Positions 9,941 to 16,792 of a stretch of DNA of 64,000 nucleotides are shown in pieces (position 1 is the stretch's first letter; each line of letters opens with the position of its first letter). Made by a program: the position numbers and the translations under genes. Below the pieces are notes generated by a model. That model was not told the DNA's origin. It saw only the letters and a list, made by a program, of their open reading frames with translations, and did not search any database. The DNA is taken from NCBI RefSeq assembly GCF_946480185.1, contig NZ_CAMLIG010000013.1, forward strand, positions 58,693 to 122,692, in the 5' to 3' direction. This DNA is from an uncultured Pedobacter sp. (lineage in GTDB: Bacteria > Bacteroidota > Bacteroidia > Sphingobacteriales > Sphingobacteriaceae).

Positions 9941-11125
9941 TTAATTATTTTCTTCCTCAGTTTTCTTCTTGGGCTTATCTTTCACAATATATAGCTCTTC
10001 CGGCAGTTCCATCAATTGCATTTTCTTGCCTTGTTTCTGTTCTAACCTTCTAATTTGGCTCAATTCTAAATCCGTACAAAATGTAATGGCAAGTTGATCT
10101 TGCTGTGATTCTTTACGCATCAAAACACGTTGAGTATAGGTGATTTCCTGCTCAGGGATATCAAAATGGACGATGCAAGGAAAATCGGACACATTTAATT
10201 CTTCCGTGTTTTCATTGGCGACAATTAATATTCTACTTTTTGGCGACAGTTTAAAATCAATAAGTTGATCAAAAGTGTTTTCTGTAAAATGAGCGTTTTG
10301 ATAGACAGCAACCTCTTCATTAAAATCTTTAGCGAGGTTTTTATAAACTGTTTCGGCAGTGAAATTAGTGTTAACAAAAATCAAAACTTTTTCAAAAACT
10401 TCTTTATCAGTCATTAATAACTGGATAAGATATAATTTTGTTCCGAAGTTTGGTACATGGTAAAGCAATTGTTCAACTGTATTTAGTTGGTTTTCTCCCA
10501 AATCCTCTACCTCAATCACATTTGCCAAGGGTATAAAACCTTGATAAAGCTTTTCTAATCTTTCATGTATAACTGATGAACACACCAGAAACTGCGATTT
10601 TTTAATTCCTCTGGCCAGTTCCGCAGTAGGTAGTGTTAATCCTTTTTTAATGATAAGGTCTGCATCATCAATAATGAATAACAGTATTTTATTAAGGTTT
10701 AATCCTAGTTTTAAGTACGCAGCCCTAGCTCTGTCTGGTGTAGCTACAATAATATCCACACCGTCTGTAAGTTCTAAAACCTGTTGATCTAAACTTCTTC
10801 CATCTGCAAAAAGGCCTAAAAAACGTAAATCTCTGTTTCTGTTTAAGGTATGGAATTGGTCTAAAACTTCTTCGCCTGTTTCAATATCCGGCACTAAGTA
10901 CAGTACTCGCGGTGCAATTTCTTCCGTAAAATTGATTTTATTTAAGGCAGCTAATATGCAAGTAGTGGTTTTTCCGCAACCATCTGGGCCAATTGCTACA
11001 ATGTCTTGCCCGCCATGTAACCTTGGGAATAAAATAGTTTGTAGTTCGGTAGGACTTAAATATCCATTGCTGGTCATTGAGGTAAGCAATTGCTTGCTTA
11101 ATTTTAATTTGTCTAGCGTAGCCAT
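9941..11125 (-). CDS. Degenerate DEAD-box helicase-like protein
   Basis: A 394-residue protein with the two-RecA-domain layout of RNA helicases but altered motifs. The Q-motif region YLSPTELQTILFP is present. Walker A reads GPDGCGKTT (about residues 44-52) instead of AxTGxGKT. Motif II reads IIDDADLI rather than DEAD. Motif III is CSS rather than SAT. Motif VI is YTQRVLMRKE instead of HRIGRTGR. The C-terminus is lysine/glutamate rich. ATP binding looks possible but unwinding doubtful. It may be a regulatory or RNA-binding paralogue. Monocistronic, next to the tRNA-Gly attachment region. Confidence 0.75.
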   Translation of the reverse strand: MATLDKLKLSKQLLTSMTSNGYLSPTELQTILFPRLHGGQDIVAIGPDGCGKTTTCILAALNKINFTEEIAPRVLYLVPDIETGEEVLDQFHTLNRNRDLRFLGLFADGRSLDQQVLELTDGVDIIVATPDRARAAYLKLGLNLNKILLFIIDDADLIIKKGLTLPTAELARGIKKSQFLVCSSVIHERLEKLYQGFIPLANVIEVEDLGENQLNTVEQLLYHVPNFGTKLYLIQLLMTDKEVFEKVLIFVNTNFTAETVYKNLAKDFNEEVAVYQNAHFTENTFDQLIDFKLSPKSRILIVANENTEELNVSDFPCIVHFDIPEQEITYTQRVLMRKESQQDQLAITFCTDLELSQIRRLEQKQGKKMQLMELPEELYIVKDKPKKKTEEENN

Positions 11126-11245
11126 ATATGTGCAAAAGTACGTTTTTTGAGCGGTTTTGAGTCCCTGAAATTATTTATGACATCAATTGTGCTTGGTTAA
11201 AGTCTATTACAATTGAAATACAGAGTAGGATAGATGTGAATTAAG

Positions 11246-11318
11246 AGCGAAAGACGAGATTCGAACTCGCGACCCCAACCTTGGCAAGGTTGTGCTCTAC
11301 CAACTGAGCTACTTTCGC
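11246..11318 (-). tRNA. tRNA-Gly(GCC), left copy
   Basis: 73-nt cloverleaf on the minus strand: acceptor GCGAAAG/CTTTCGC, D-stem GCTC/GAGC, anticodon stem CAACC/GGTTG with loop TTGCCAA (anticodon GCC), T-arm GCGAG/CTCGT with TTCGAAT, discriminator T. The CCA is not encoded. Identical to the copies at 59096 and 59429. Confidence 0.97.
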
Positions 11319-11337
11319 TTATTTTGGATGAAGGGAT

Positions 11338-11607
11338 TTATAACTTCGTATTTCCCGATTCTTTTAGAAGCTTTTCGATATAAATCCTGCTTTTTTTGGA
11401 TTTTATTTCGAGCTCTCTTTGATTTGCCTCTAATTTACTTTTAAAATTTTCCGAATAAACTAATGACCAAGGTCCTTTATTCTTAGTGGCTTTCACCATC
11501 CCAAGATTATGTCTATTCAATCTTTCAACTAAATCTTGAGTATGCCCGATGTAAAATCTGCCAGACTTTTGTGATTCTAATATGTAGGCAAAAAATGACA
11601 TCTTCAT
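11338..11607 (-). CDS. Small GIY-YIG nuclease-domain protein
   Basis: Single-domain GIY-YIG protein of about 89 residues. It starts MKMSFFAYILESQKSGRFYIGHTQDLVERLNRHN, with the AYIL...FYIG pair, the catalytic Arg in LVERLNRHN, and a Glu in the KSKLEANQRELEIKSK segment. These UvrC-N-like mini-proteins are common chromosomal genes in Bacteroidetes and often lie beside tRNA genes; their role is not known. The start at 11607 (or 11601) is preferred to 11634, because the longer form would read through a terminator hairpin. It lies between tRNA-Gly and the 3' end remnant of a tRNA-Leu. Confidence 0.82.
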   Translation of the reverse strand: MKMSFFAYILESQKSGRFYIGHTQDLVERLNRHNLGMVKATKNKGPWSLVYSENFKSKLEANQRELEIKSKKSRIYIEKLLKESGNTKL

Positions 11608-11644
11608 TAAAAACAGAAAACCTCTCACGGGCATGTGAGAGGTT
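11608..11644 (-). terminator. Terminator-like hairpin next to tRNA-Leu remnant
   Basis: AACCTCTCAC (11619-11628) pairs with GTGAGAGGTT (11635-11644) over a six-base loop; on the minus strand a T-rich tract follows. It is positioned as the terminator of a minus-strand tRNA-Leu of which only the 3' end remains here. The equivalent hairpin beside the intact tRNA-Leu is at 59175-59208. Confidence 0.8.
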
Positions 11645-11645
11645 A

Positions 11646-11660
11646 GTACTGAAGGCGGGA
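11646..11660. other. Candidate attL core (15 bp of tRNA-Leu 3' end)
   Basis: GTACTGAAGGCGGGA occurs here and at 59212-59226, where it forms the 3' end of an intact tRNA-Leu. Here only those bases of the tRNA remain and the sequence diverges at once into prophage. A tRNA 3' fragment at the end distal to integrase is the classical signature of tRNA-targeted integration. The alternative repeat pair is the full tRNA-Gly (11245-11319 and 59095-59169). Confidence 0.55.
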
Positions 11661-11708
11661 GTACCCAACCAGTTCTAATCTTCTCATTTTTAACTATTTA
11701 TTTTTAAT

Positions 11709-11725
11709 GCCGGAATATTGTCAGA
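11709..11725. promoter_or_regulatory. Candidate integrase arm-type site, left
   Basis: GCCGGAATATTGTCAGA matches GTCGGAATAATGTCGGA at 58991-59007, directly upstream of the integrase gene, at 14 of 17 positions and in the same orientation. A similar short sequence near each prophage end is what arm-binding sites of tyrosine integrases look like. Inferred from position and similarity. Confidence 0.35.
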
Positions 11726-11729
11726 ATTT

Positions 11730-12068
11730 CTACTCTTCTATTCCTAATTTTTCCCCTAAAATTTTATTGTAACGCTCCAGCAGTCTAATGTATTTGTCTC
11801 TCCAAAACTCAACTTCTGCCTGCAACTGTAAATTACTTTTAACCCTATACTCGCCAACCGGTTCCGAGACCACCATGTCGGGAAACTCTTGAGTAAAATC
11901 ATGGTTAATAGCAGATCCTATCAATTCAATTTTAGCGTAAGGAAGATCATCTTCATCAAACCAACGATATAGGGTTGTTCTGGATTTTCCTGTCTTCTCA
12001 CGAATCACCGTCACATTAACCCCCGAGTCCTCTACAATCTTCTTAACTATTTTTCCTCGATGCGCCAT
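11730..12068 (-). CDS. Phage repressor-like DNA-binding protein
   Basis: A 112-residue protein transcribed divergently from the early operon. The N-terminal half, VKKIVEDSGVNVTVIREKTGKSRTTLYRWF, is a helix-turn-helix with recognition helix around residues 25-37. The C-terminal half (QLQAEVEFWRDKYIRLLERYNKILGEKLG) is a likely coiled-coil dimerisation helix. It has no peptidase domain, so it would not self-cleave like LexA or lambda CI. Three palindromic operators lie directly upstream of it, between the divergent promoters. It most likely maintains lysogeny. Confidence 0.75.
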   Translation of the reverse strand: MAHRGKIVKKIVEDSGVNVTVIREKTGKSRTTLYRWFDEDDLPYAKIELIGSAINHDFTQEFPDMVVSEPVGEYRVKSNLQLQAEVEFWRDKYIRLLERYNKILGEKLGIEE

Positions 12069-12088
12069 TTATAGTTTTTTCAAATAAC

Positions 12089-12157
12089 GTTACATATATG
12101 TAACATAAAAAGAACATTTAATTTGGATATATGTAACAAACATTACATATTTGTAAC
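12089..12157. promoter_or_regulatory. Triple operator of the prophage genetic switch
   Basis: GTTACATATATGTAAC at 12089-12104 is a perfect 16 bp palindrome. TTTGGATATATGTAAC at 12122-12137 keeps its right half, and ATTACATATTTGTAAC at 12142-12157 matches 14 of 16. All three lie in the 149 bp gap between the divergent repressor and early operon, the place for operators controlling both promoters. Confidence 0.75.
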
Positions 12158-12217
12158 GAACATAACACGAACAAAGGACGAACTTTAAAAAAACATCCAC
12201 AATCCTATAATAATAGT

Positions 12218-12445
12218 ATGATCACAACAGAAAATAGAAAAGCCCTGAAAGACAGATGTACAGGACATTACCCCGAAATCGCACAGCTCGTTGCGCCCAC
12301 TCCGGTATCTGCCGAATTTGTTGGGCAGGTGCTCCGCGGAACCAGAGATAGCGTAGCGGTTATCCGGGCGGCTAAAGATTTTTTGGCAAATCAGCTCACT
12401 GAAGCTGAAGAGCTCAACGAAGAAGTTTCACAATTAATTAAATAA
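12218..12445 (+). CDS. Small early protein, possible Cro-like regulator
   Basis: First gene of the early operon, 75 residues, two bases ahead of the LuxR-type gene. The segment AQLVAPTPVSAEFVGQVLRGTRDS resembles a helix-turn-helix with recognition helix AEFVGQVLRGTR, as in Cro-like or bacteriophage regulatory proteins, but the match is weak. Being first behind the operators fits a Cro-type function; this is an inference from position. Confidence 0.5.
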   Translation: MITTENRKALKDRCTGHYPEIAQLVAPTPVSAEFVGQVLRGTRDSVAVIRAAKDFLANQLTEAEELNEEVSQLIK

Positions 12446-12447
12446 AC

Positions 12448-13017
12448 ATGAACACATCACAAGTACAACAACTACCCGCCGGAATGATGGACGAAGGAGT
12501 GGAGCTATTCCAATCCTTTTACTTCACCAACGGCCAGCGCCACGAGCTTAGCAGAGCTCCTGAGCAAATTAAAAACGCCATTTGGAATCACCTCCAAAGT
12601 CGCCCACGGGCAAAGGCAGCTTTAAACAAAAAAGGAATCACGGATCCCGAAGAACAGCTCCTTGTATATGCTTTCTGTGTAGCAGGTGGGTTCCAAGGCA
12701 AACCCGATATCGTAGACGGTAAGCTGGTAGAAACAGAATTCCATGATTGCGGAAAGAGAGGCAACTGCGATATTGAAGGAGATCTTTGCTCAAGCAAAAC
12801 CATTAACGGAAACATTATCACCGCCCGTGAAATTGAGCTTTCCCGCTGGATAGCTTCCGGATTGCCGGACAAGATCATCGCAGATAAAATGAATATCAGC
12901 GTCAATACCATCAATCCTATGAAAAGAGCCATTGGGGAGAAAATTGGCGGTCACACAAAGGTTGATATCACTCGATTTTTCATCCAAAACAATTTCGCGG
13001 TTTATGATCATTGCTAA
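12448..13017 (+). CDS. LuxR-type HTH regulator with Cys-rich segment
   Basis: The C-terminal ~65 residues (TAREIELSRWIASGLPDKIIADKMNISVNTINPMKRAIGEKIG) match a LuxR/GerE helix-turn-helix. The middle carries HDCGKRGNCDIEGDLC (about residues 98-113), with three cysteines and a histidine that could bind metal. The N-terminus is not recognised. Similar proteins are recurrent in Bacteroidetes phages and integrative elements, but their targets are unknown. It overlaps the next gene by 14 bases, suggesting one operon and probably regulation of early or late phage genes. Confidence 0.7.
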   Translation: MNTSQVQQLPAGMMDEGVELFQSFYFTNGQRHELSRAPEQIKNAIWNHLQSRPRAKAALNKKGITDPEEQLLVYAFCVAGGFQGKPDIVDGKLVETEFHDCGKRGNCDIEGDLCSSKTINGNIITAREIELSRWIASGLPDKIIADKMNISVNTINPMKRAIGEKIGGHTKVDITRFFIQNNFAVYDHC

Positions 13018-13420
13018 GTTAATTCCAATAGCCGAAAATACCTGGAGGGTATCTTTCGAAGGTCCTGCCGGAACCGATTTCGCACCGGTAATTGTACATA
13101 AAGTTCAGGATGCTCACCGCCTGCTTTATTTCAACACCAGAAATTATATACACGACAAACTCTCACGCTGGTTAGTACAGCGCAGTGTTGCACTGGCTAA
13201 ATATAAAGAGCATCATAAGCTTGCGATTCAGCAGGGCCTTTATGACGTTTTAAAGAAATATCAAAACACATCCTATTCAACACTTTGCGCAACCGTTCAC
13301 GAGCTCAGCGATAAAATTATCCTAATAGCACCACCCGAACATAGCAAACAAAGAAAATATTATGAACAAGCAATATTTCCAATACTGGAATTTTGCCGTC
13401 CAAAAAAATTAAACGGTTAG
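13004..13420 (+). CDS. Hypothetical early phage protein (138 aa)
   Basis: Not recognised. Mixed alpha/beta protein beginning MIIAKLIPIAENTWRVSFEGP, with a helical C-terminal half. The ATG at 13004 overlaps the end of the regulator gene by 14 bases and was chosen over an upstream in-frame start, because that start lies deep inside the regulator. Confidence 0.6.
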   Translation: MIIAKLIPIAENTWRVSFEGPAGTDFAPVIVHKVQDAHRLLYFNTRNYIHDKLSRWLVQRSVALAKYKEHHKLAIQQGLYDVLKKYQNTSYSTLCATVHELSDKIILIAPPEHSKQRKYYEQAIFPILEFCRPKKLNG

Positions 13421-13437
13421 TTCTTTTGAATAATGCA

Positions 13438-13472
13438 GGAGCGAAACCATAGTCATCACACCTGCAGTGCGA
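13438..13472. repeat. Bipartite repeat shared with the integrase upstream region
   Basis: GGAGCGAAACCATAG (13438-13452) differs at one base from 59005-59019, and CTGCAGTGCGA (13462-13472) is repeated exactly at 59025-59035, in the same order and orientation. Here the pair is also flanked by TGCAGG and CCTGCA, which could form a stem. Role unknown. Confidence 0.5.
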
Positions 13473-13475
13473 AAC

Positions 13476-13507
13476 AAAACCTCCGGATACCGTTTACCGG
13501 AGGTTTT
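13476..13507 (+). terminator. Rho-independent terminator in early region
   Basis: AAAACCTCCGG at 13476-13486 and CCGGAGGTTTT at 13497-13507 form a perfect 11 bp stem with a ten-base loop. It divides the first early genes from the following string of small genes; partial readthrough or antitermination would be needed if they share a promoter. Confidence 0.8.
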
Positions 13508-13525
13508 ATAAAAAAAACATTAACA

Positions 13526-13660
13526 ATGAAAAATTACAGCATCCAAAAAATGCCCAGGCGTAAAAGCTGGTTTAGCAAACTCTTAAACTCCTGGTTTGTC
13601 GTCAATATTATTTTGGTGATATGCATCATCGGAATTTTTTGCGCCGTAATATTTCTATAA
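13526..13660 (+). CDS. Small single-pass membrane protein (44 aa)
   Basis: Basic N-terminus (MKNYSIQKMPRRKSWFSK) followed by one strong hydrophobic helix (WFVVNIILVICIIGIFCAVIFL) that runs to the C-terminus. The ATG at 13526 lies just past the terminator. Role unknown; could be a phage inner-membrane modulator. Confidence 0.5.
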   Translation: MKNYSIQKMPRRKSWFSKLLNSWFVVNIILVICIIGIFCAVIFL

Positions 13661-13670
13661 AACAAAAATC

Positions 13671-13859
13671 ATGAGTACAACATTTTTAGAGTTCATTATG
13701 CTAACCAACGAAATGCGGATAGCGCAGAAGCAAAGTTTAAAATTTCCTGAAGATCAAAATTTAACTACAAGAAGATTACAGTTAGAAATGGATGTTGACG
13801 CTTCACTCCATGCTATGGCTAACGAGTTGCAACCGAAGAAAAAGGAGGTGCAATCATGA
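13671..13859 (+). CDS. Hypothetical phage protein (62 aa)
   Basis: Small helical protein, not recognised. Its stop overlaps the start of the next gene by four bases (ATGA), indicating translational coupling within the early operon. Confidence 0.55.
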   Translation: MSTTFLEFIMLTNEMRIAQKQSLKFPEDQNLTTRRLQLEMDVDASLHAMANELQPKKKEVQS

Positions 13860-14194
13860 GGTGCGAATGTATTGAAAACGCTGAAAAAGGAGCTGTTAAC
13901 ATGTTGCGAAAACAACATCCAGAACGCGTTTATGATGATGTTTCAACTTTTGGAGATACAGGTTTCCAAAACTTAAGTCTTTCATTGGGAGAAGAAGGAG
14001 GTCTAAAACTGTTTTTTGAGTTTAAAACTCACTACACCTTTACCAAAGCCAATGGTGAGCAAAGCGCACAAAAAACCCATAAAATAAGTTTATATCCGTC
14101 TTACTGTCCGTTTTGTGGAAGAGATTTGAAGACTAAAGTTGTTCAAGAAAGGCCAACAGCGCCCGATCCTAAACCCTATAAATATGAGCAGTAA
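13856..14194 (+). CDS. Hypothetical phage protein with zinc-ribbon-like C-terminus
   Basis: 112 residues, not recognised as a whole. The C-terminal YCPFCGRDL has a CxxC knuckle, and MRCECIE at the N-terminus supplies two more cysteines, so a zinc site is possible. Coupled by overlap to both neighbours (ATGA and TAATG). Confidence 0.55.
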   Translation: MRCECIENAEKGAVNMLRKQHPERVYDDVSTFGDTGFQNLSLSLGEEGGLKLFFEFKTHYTFTKANGEQSAQKTHKISLYPSYCPFCGRDLKTKVVQERPTAPDPKPYKYEQ

Positions 14195-14472
14195 TGGATT
14201 TGAAAGCACTTCAAAAAAAGCTTAATAAGGAACTAGTTGAAGCTATTCCGGAGGGAAGTAAACACTTAGTAACGGTGAAGGTAAAAATAAGTACCTATGG
14301 CACAGAAGTCTCCATATATGGATTTTACTATAATTCAAAAGAGGAATGGCCGAAATACGAGGACGCAGTTAGTTTGCACCCCAAAGAAAAATACTACACA
14401 TTAAAACAAGCAATTTCCGCTTTCCGGGAGTTGCTGTTACCAACCGACAATAAAATTGAATTAAACAATTGA
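14194..14472 (+). CDS. Hypothetical phage protein (92 aa)
   Basis: Small alpha/beta protein, not recognised. It begins at a TAATG overlap with the preceding stop. It sits in a run of small, tightly packed early genes of unknown function. Confidence 0.55.
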   Translation: MDLKALQKKLNKELVEAIPEGSKHLVTVKVKISTYGTEVSIYGFYYNSKEEWPKYEDAVSLHPKEKYYTLKQAISAFRELLLPTDNKIELNN

Positions 14473-14474
14473 TT

Positions 14475-14750
14475 ATGAAACCAGGAAGCTTAGTCGTTTG
14501 CATCGACAACAAACCTTATTTAAGCGACTTTTTACGCATAACTCCAAACCTCGAACCAACAATTTATACTGTGCAAGAAATTTTTTCATGCGCATGTGGA
14601 TGCGGTAATACAGCCATCGTTTTAGAAGAGCTGAGGAATAGAACCCTTGGAAACATAGTTTTAGGGTATGATATCAATTGCTTCAGAGAAGTTGAGCCAT
14701 TGCCGGAGATATCGTTGGAGGAAATCTTAGAAATGGAGGAGGTGTGCTAA
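14475..14750 (+). CDS. Hypothetical phage protein with Cys cluster (91 aa)
   Basis: Contains CACGCG (about residues 37-42), a CxCxC cluster that could hold a metal. SH3-like beta-rich N-terminus (KPGSLVVCIDNKPYL). Similar small proteins occur in Bacteroidetes phages. The ATG at 14475 is preferred to a TTG six bases earlier. Confidence 0.5.
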   Translation: MKPGSLVVCIDNKPYLSDFLRITPNLEPTIYTVQEIFSCACGCGNTAIVLEELRNRTLGNIVLGYDINCFREVEPLPEISLEEILEMEEVC

Positions 14751-15463
14751 ACGGCAAATATAAAATGTTGCATGAAGGCAAACACCAAGTTGTTGCTTAT
14801 GGCGATTTATACTCCGATAAAGATGTAAAGCTTGAAATTGATGGCATTGAATATAATTTCCCTATTCAAGACGTTATTTGGCTGAGGAACCTTTTAGGGA
14901 ATTTCATTGGCGAGTCCAGGAGTCCGGAATATACTTGGTTTAATAAAGGGCTCGTTCGGGTCAGTACTGGAGTTAACACTTTTAATCCTGGCGTTTCTAT
15001 AAGTTCTCATTGTATTTACATTGAATTTTCGCAAACAGAGGAAGGCGCAGTTCTTATTTCATTTGAAGGAGAGCATTGCTATTTAAATAACGAGGTGAGG
15101 TTAAATCTCATTAAAAATTTAAAAACGAGCAAAGATCCTGAAGCTGTAAAATGTACGTGTTTAAAAGCTTTAATCGGAAATGTAAATCAAGAAACCCCAA
15201 AAGAAAAACTGACTTATGAACAGATCCTCCAGCTTAAAAAAGAATACGAGGACGAAATCTACCGCAAACCAAAACTAGTTGACTCCGGAGCATTTTACCG
15301 CAAGGATGACCGTCGCATCCTGCAAACCGCAGTAATGCTTGCAGAGTGCGATATTCCATACACCGTACAAAAATATAAGGACTACCTCCGCAAGAAAAGC
15401 ATCCCGCTCAGCTACCTCGAAAAAATAAACAATTACTTAAACGAACACTACAACCAAAAATGA
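14744..15463 (+). CDS. Hypothetical phage protein (239 aa)
   Basis: Not recognised. The N-terminal half is beta-rich; the C-terminal half (TPKEKLTYEQILQLKKEYEDEIYRKP...) is helical and charged. The GTG at 14744 follows an AGGAGGTG stretch and overlaps the previous stop; the first ATG is at 14765. Either start is possible. Confidence 0.5.
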   Translation: MLNGKYKMLHEGKHQVVAYGDLYSDKDVKLEIDGIEYNFPIQDVIWLRNLLGNFIGESRSPEYTWFNKGLVRVSTGVNTFNPGVSISSHCIYIEFSQTEEGAVLISFEGEHCYLNNEVRLNLIKNLKTSKDPEAVKCTCLKALIGNVNQETPKEKLTYEQILQLKKEYEDEIYRKPKLVDSGAFYRKDDRRILQTAVMLAECDIPYTVQKYKDYLRKKSIPLSYLEKINNYLNEHYNQK

Positions 15464-15726
15464 GAAAATTTATAACAGCGATGATCACCGCATCAGTGCT
15501 TTTCTTTTTAGGCTATTTAACCGGCTTTTCTCCGGTGGCCTTTTACGTCCTCTGTTTATTTACTGCAGGCGTAACAATTTACAATGCGCCATTCTACATC
15601 AGCAATAAAAAGCTGAAGCTCGAAAACGAATTCTTACTGCGAGAACTGAAGCTCAGCAAGAGCAGGTTTAACCCCGAACACTTAAAAACTTTAAAAGAAA
15701 GCTATTTACAGGAGGTGAAAGCATGA
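15460..15726 (+). CDS. Small membrane protein (88 aa)
   Basis: Two hydrophobic segments (AMITASVLFFLGYLTGF and VAFYVLCLFTAGVTIYNAPFYI), then a charged helix. Starts at an ATGA overlap with the gene before and ends at an ATGA overlap with the gene after. Function unknown. Confidence 0.55.
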   Translation: MRKFITAMITASVLFFLGYLTGFSPVAFYVLCLFTAGVTIYNAPFYISNKKLKLENEFLLRELKLSKSRFNPEHLKTLKESYLQEVKA

Positions 15727-16247
15727 CACTATCATTCCAACAACAAATCGACGGAAAACCAAATTATTTCATTGAAAAAATTTGGGAAGGCTTTTTACAA
15801 GCAGGTATATCGGAAGAAATATATCATCAATACCAAATGGATCATGCTGAGAAGCTCGGACAAATGTGGGGCTTTCCAGATGAGAGATTACAATCCCCAA
15901 AACTTCATTCGATTAGAAAAGGGAATCGTTGGAAAGCCGGAGACAAAATTCATTTTGTAATCAATAACAGAACGAAGAACAGATTTCAGTTTGCGCCAAT
16001 AGTTCCAGTGGTATCTACGCAAGAGTTTGAAATAAAATGGGTTGAAAATCCAAAGTACAAAGAAAGGTACAAGCCCGAAATCTATATAGACGGCAAATTG
16101 TTCTTTAGCGATTATTTCACTTCCGAGCGAAAAGAACTAGAGAGGCTTTCTCAAAACGACGGCTTTGAAGAGGGCTATGACGTTTGCTATTATTTCAACA
16201 AAAATTTCAAAGGTCAAATCATTCACTGGACAGATCTAAAATACTAA
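15723..16247 (+). CDS. Hypothetical phage protein (174 aa)
   Basis: Not recognised in detail. The middle part, HSIRKGNRWKAGDKIHFVINNRTKNRFQFAPIVPVVSTQEFEI, resembles ASCH/PUA-like beta-barrel proteins seen in mobile elements, which bind nucleic acid; this is a weak impression. Overlaps the previous gene by four bases. Confidence 0.5.
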   Translation: MTLSFQQQIDGKPNYFIEKIWEGFLQAGISEEIYHQYQMDHAEKLGQMWGFPDERLQSPKLHSIRKGNRWKAGDKIHFVINNRTKNRFQFAPIVPVVSTQEFEIKWVENPKYKERYKPEIYIDGKLFFSDYFTSERKELERLSQNDGFEEGYDVCYYFNKNFKGQIIHWTDLKY

Positions 16248-16250
16248 CAG

Positions 16251-16445
16251 ATGAAACAGCGCCACAAATCAATCACCATCATTTGTCCAAACTGCAGTTT
16301 AAAACAAACCGCGTTCATGGACATGGCTCGCCCAATTGATATGCAAAACATGGTTTGTGTAAACCGTAAATGCCAGCACAAGCTAGATGCCTGGGAAGTT
16401 GCATTGTACATAGATCAAACAGCAAGAGACTTTATAACCATTTAA
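16251..16445 (+). CDS. Small zinc-ribbon protein (64 aa)
   Basis: ICPNCSLKQ near the N-terminus and CVNRKCQHKL about 20 residues later give a CxxC...CxxxxC pair typical of zinc ribbons. Nucleic-acid or protein binding is inferred. Part of the early operon. Confidence 0.55.
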   Translation: MKQRHKSITIICPNCSLKQTAFMDMARPIDMQNMVCVNRKCQHKLDAWEVALYIDQTARDFITI

Positions 16446-16448
16446 AAA

Positions 16449-16673
16449 ATGCCACTAATTATCGATAGAAAAGTAGACGAGATTGGCCACAACACCTGGT
16501 GGAAACAACACGACGGAAAAATCTTCGTAGTTGCCCGTTTCCTGGGCTTTGATTTTGCCGAACGGGTAGAGATCATTCCCATCTACTCTAACAAAACCAT
16601 CGAGGTGGATATCGATAAATTTTTAAAATTAATTCACGACAAAAAAATAACAAACATCACAAAAAATGAATAA
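16449..16673 (+). CDS. Hypothetical phage protein (74 aa)
   Basis: Small beta-rich protein, not recognised. Begins three bases after the zinc-ribbon gene's stop and is followed by a tiny hydrophobic reading frame. Confidence 0.5.
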   Translation: MPLIIDRKVDEIGHNTWWKQHDGKIFVVARFLGFDFAERVEIIPIYSNKTIEVDIDKFLKLIHDKKITNITKNE

Positions 16674-16731
16674 CAATTTCGTCAAGCTACTGATGCTAAT
16701 TCTATTAATAGCCTTATTGGGTTGCCTTTAA
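16666..16731 (+). CDS. Possible 21-residue hydrophobic peptide
   Basis: The reading frame encodes MNNNFVKLLMLILLIALLGCL. Its ATG overlaps the preceding stop (ATGAATAA). The LLIALLGC ending looks like a lipobox, but nothing follows the cysteine except a leucine. It could be a tiny membrane peptide or chance. Confidence 0.25.
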   Translation: MNNNFVKLLMLILLIALLGCL

Positions 16732-16792
16732 AAGTCCTCCCAAAAACAACACTAAACCCGCATTATTATAACCTAAACACTTACACCACTTC

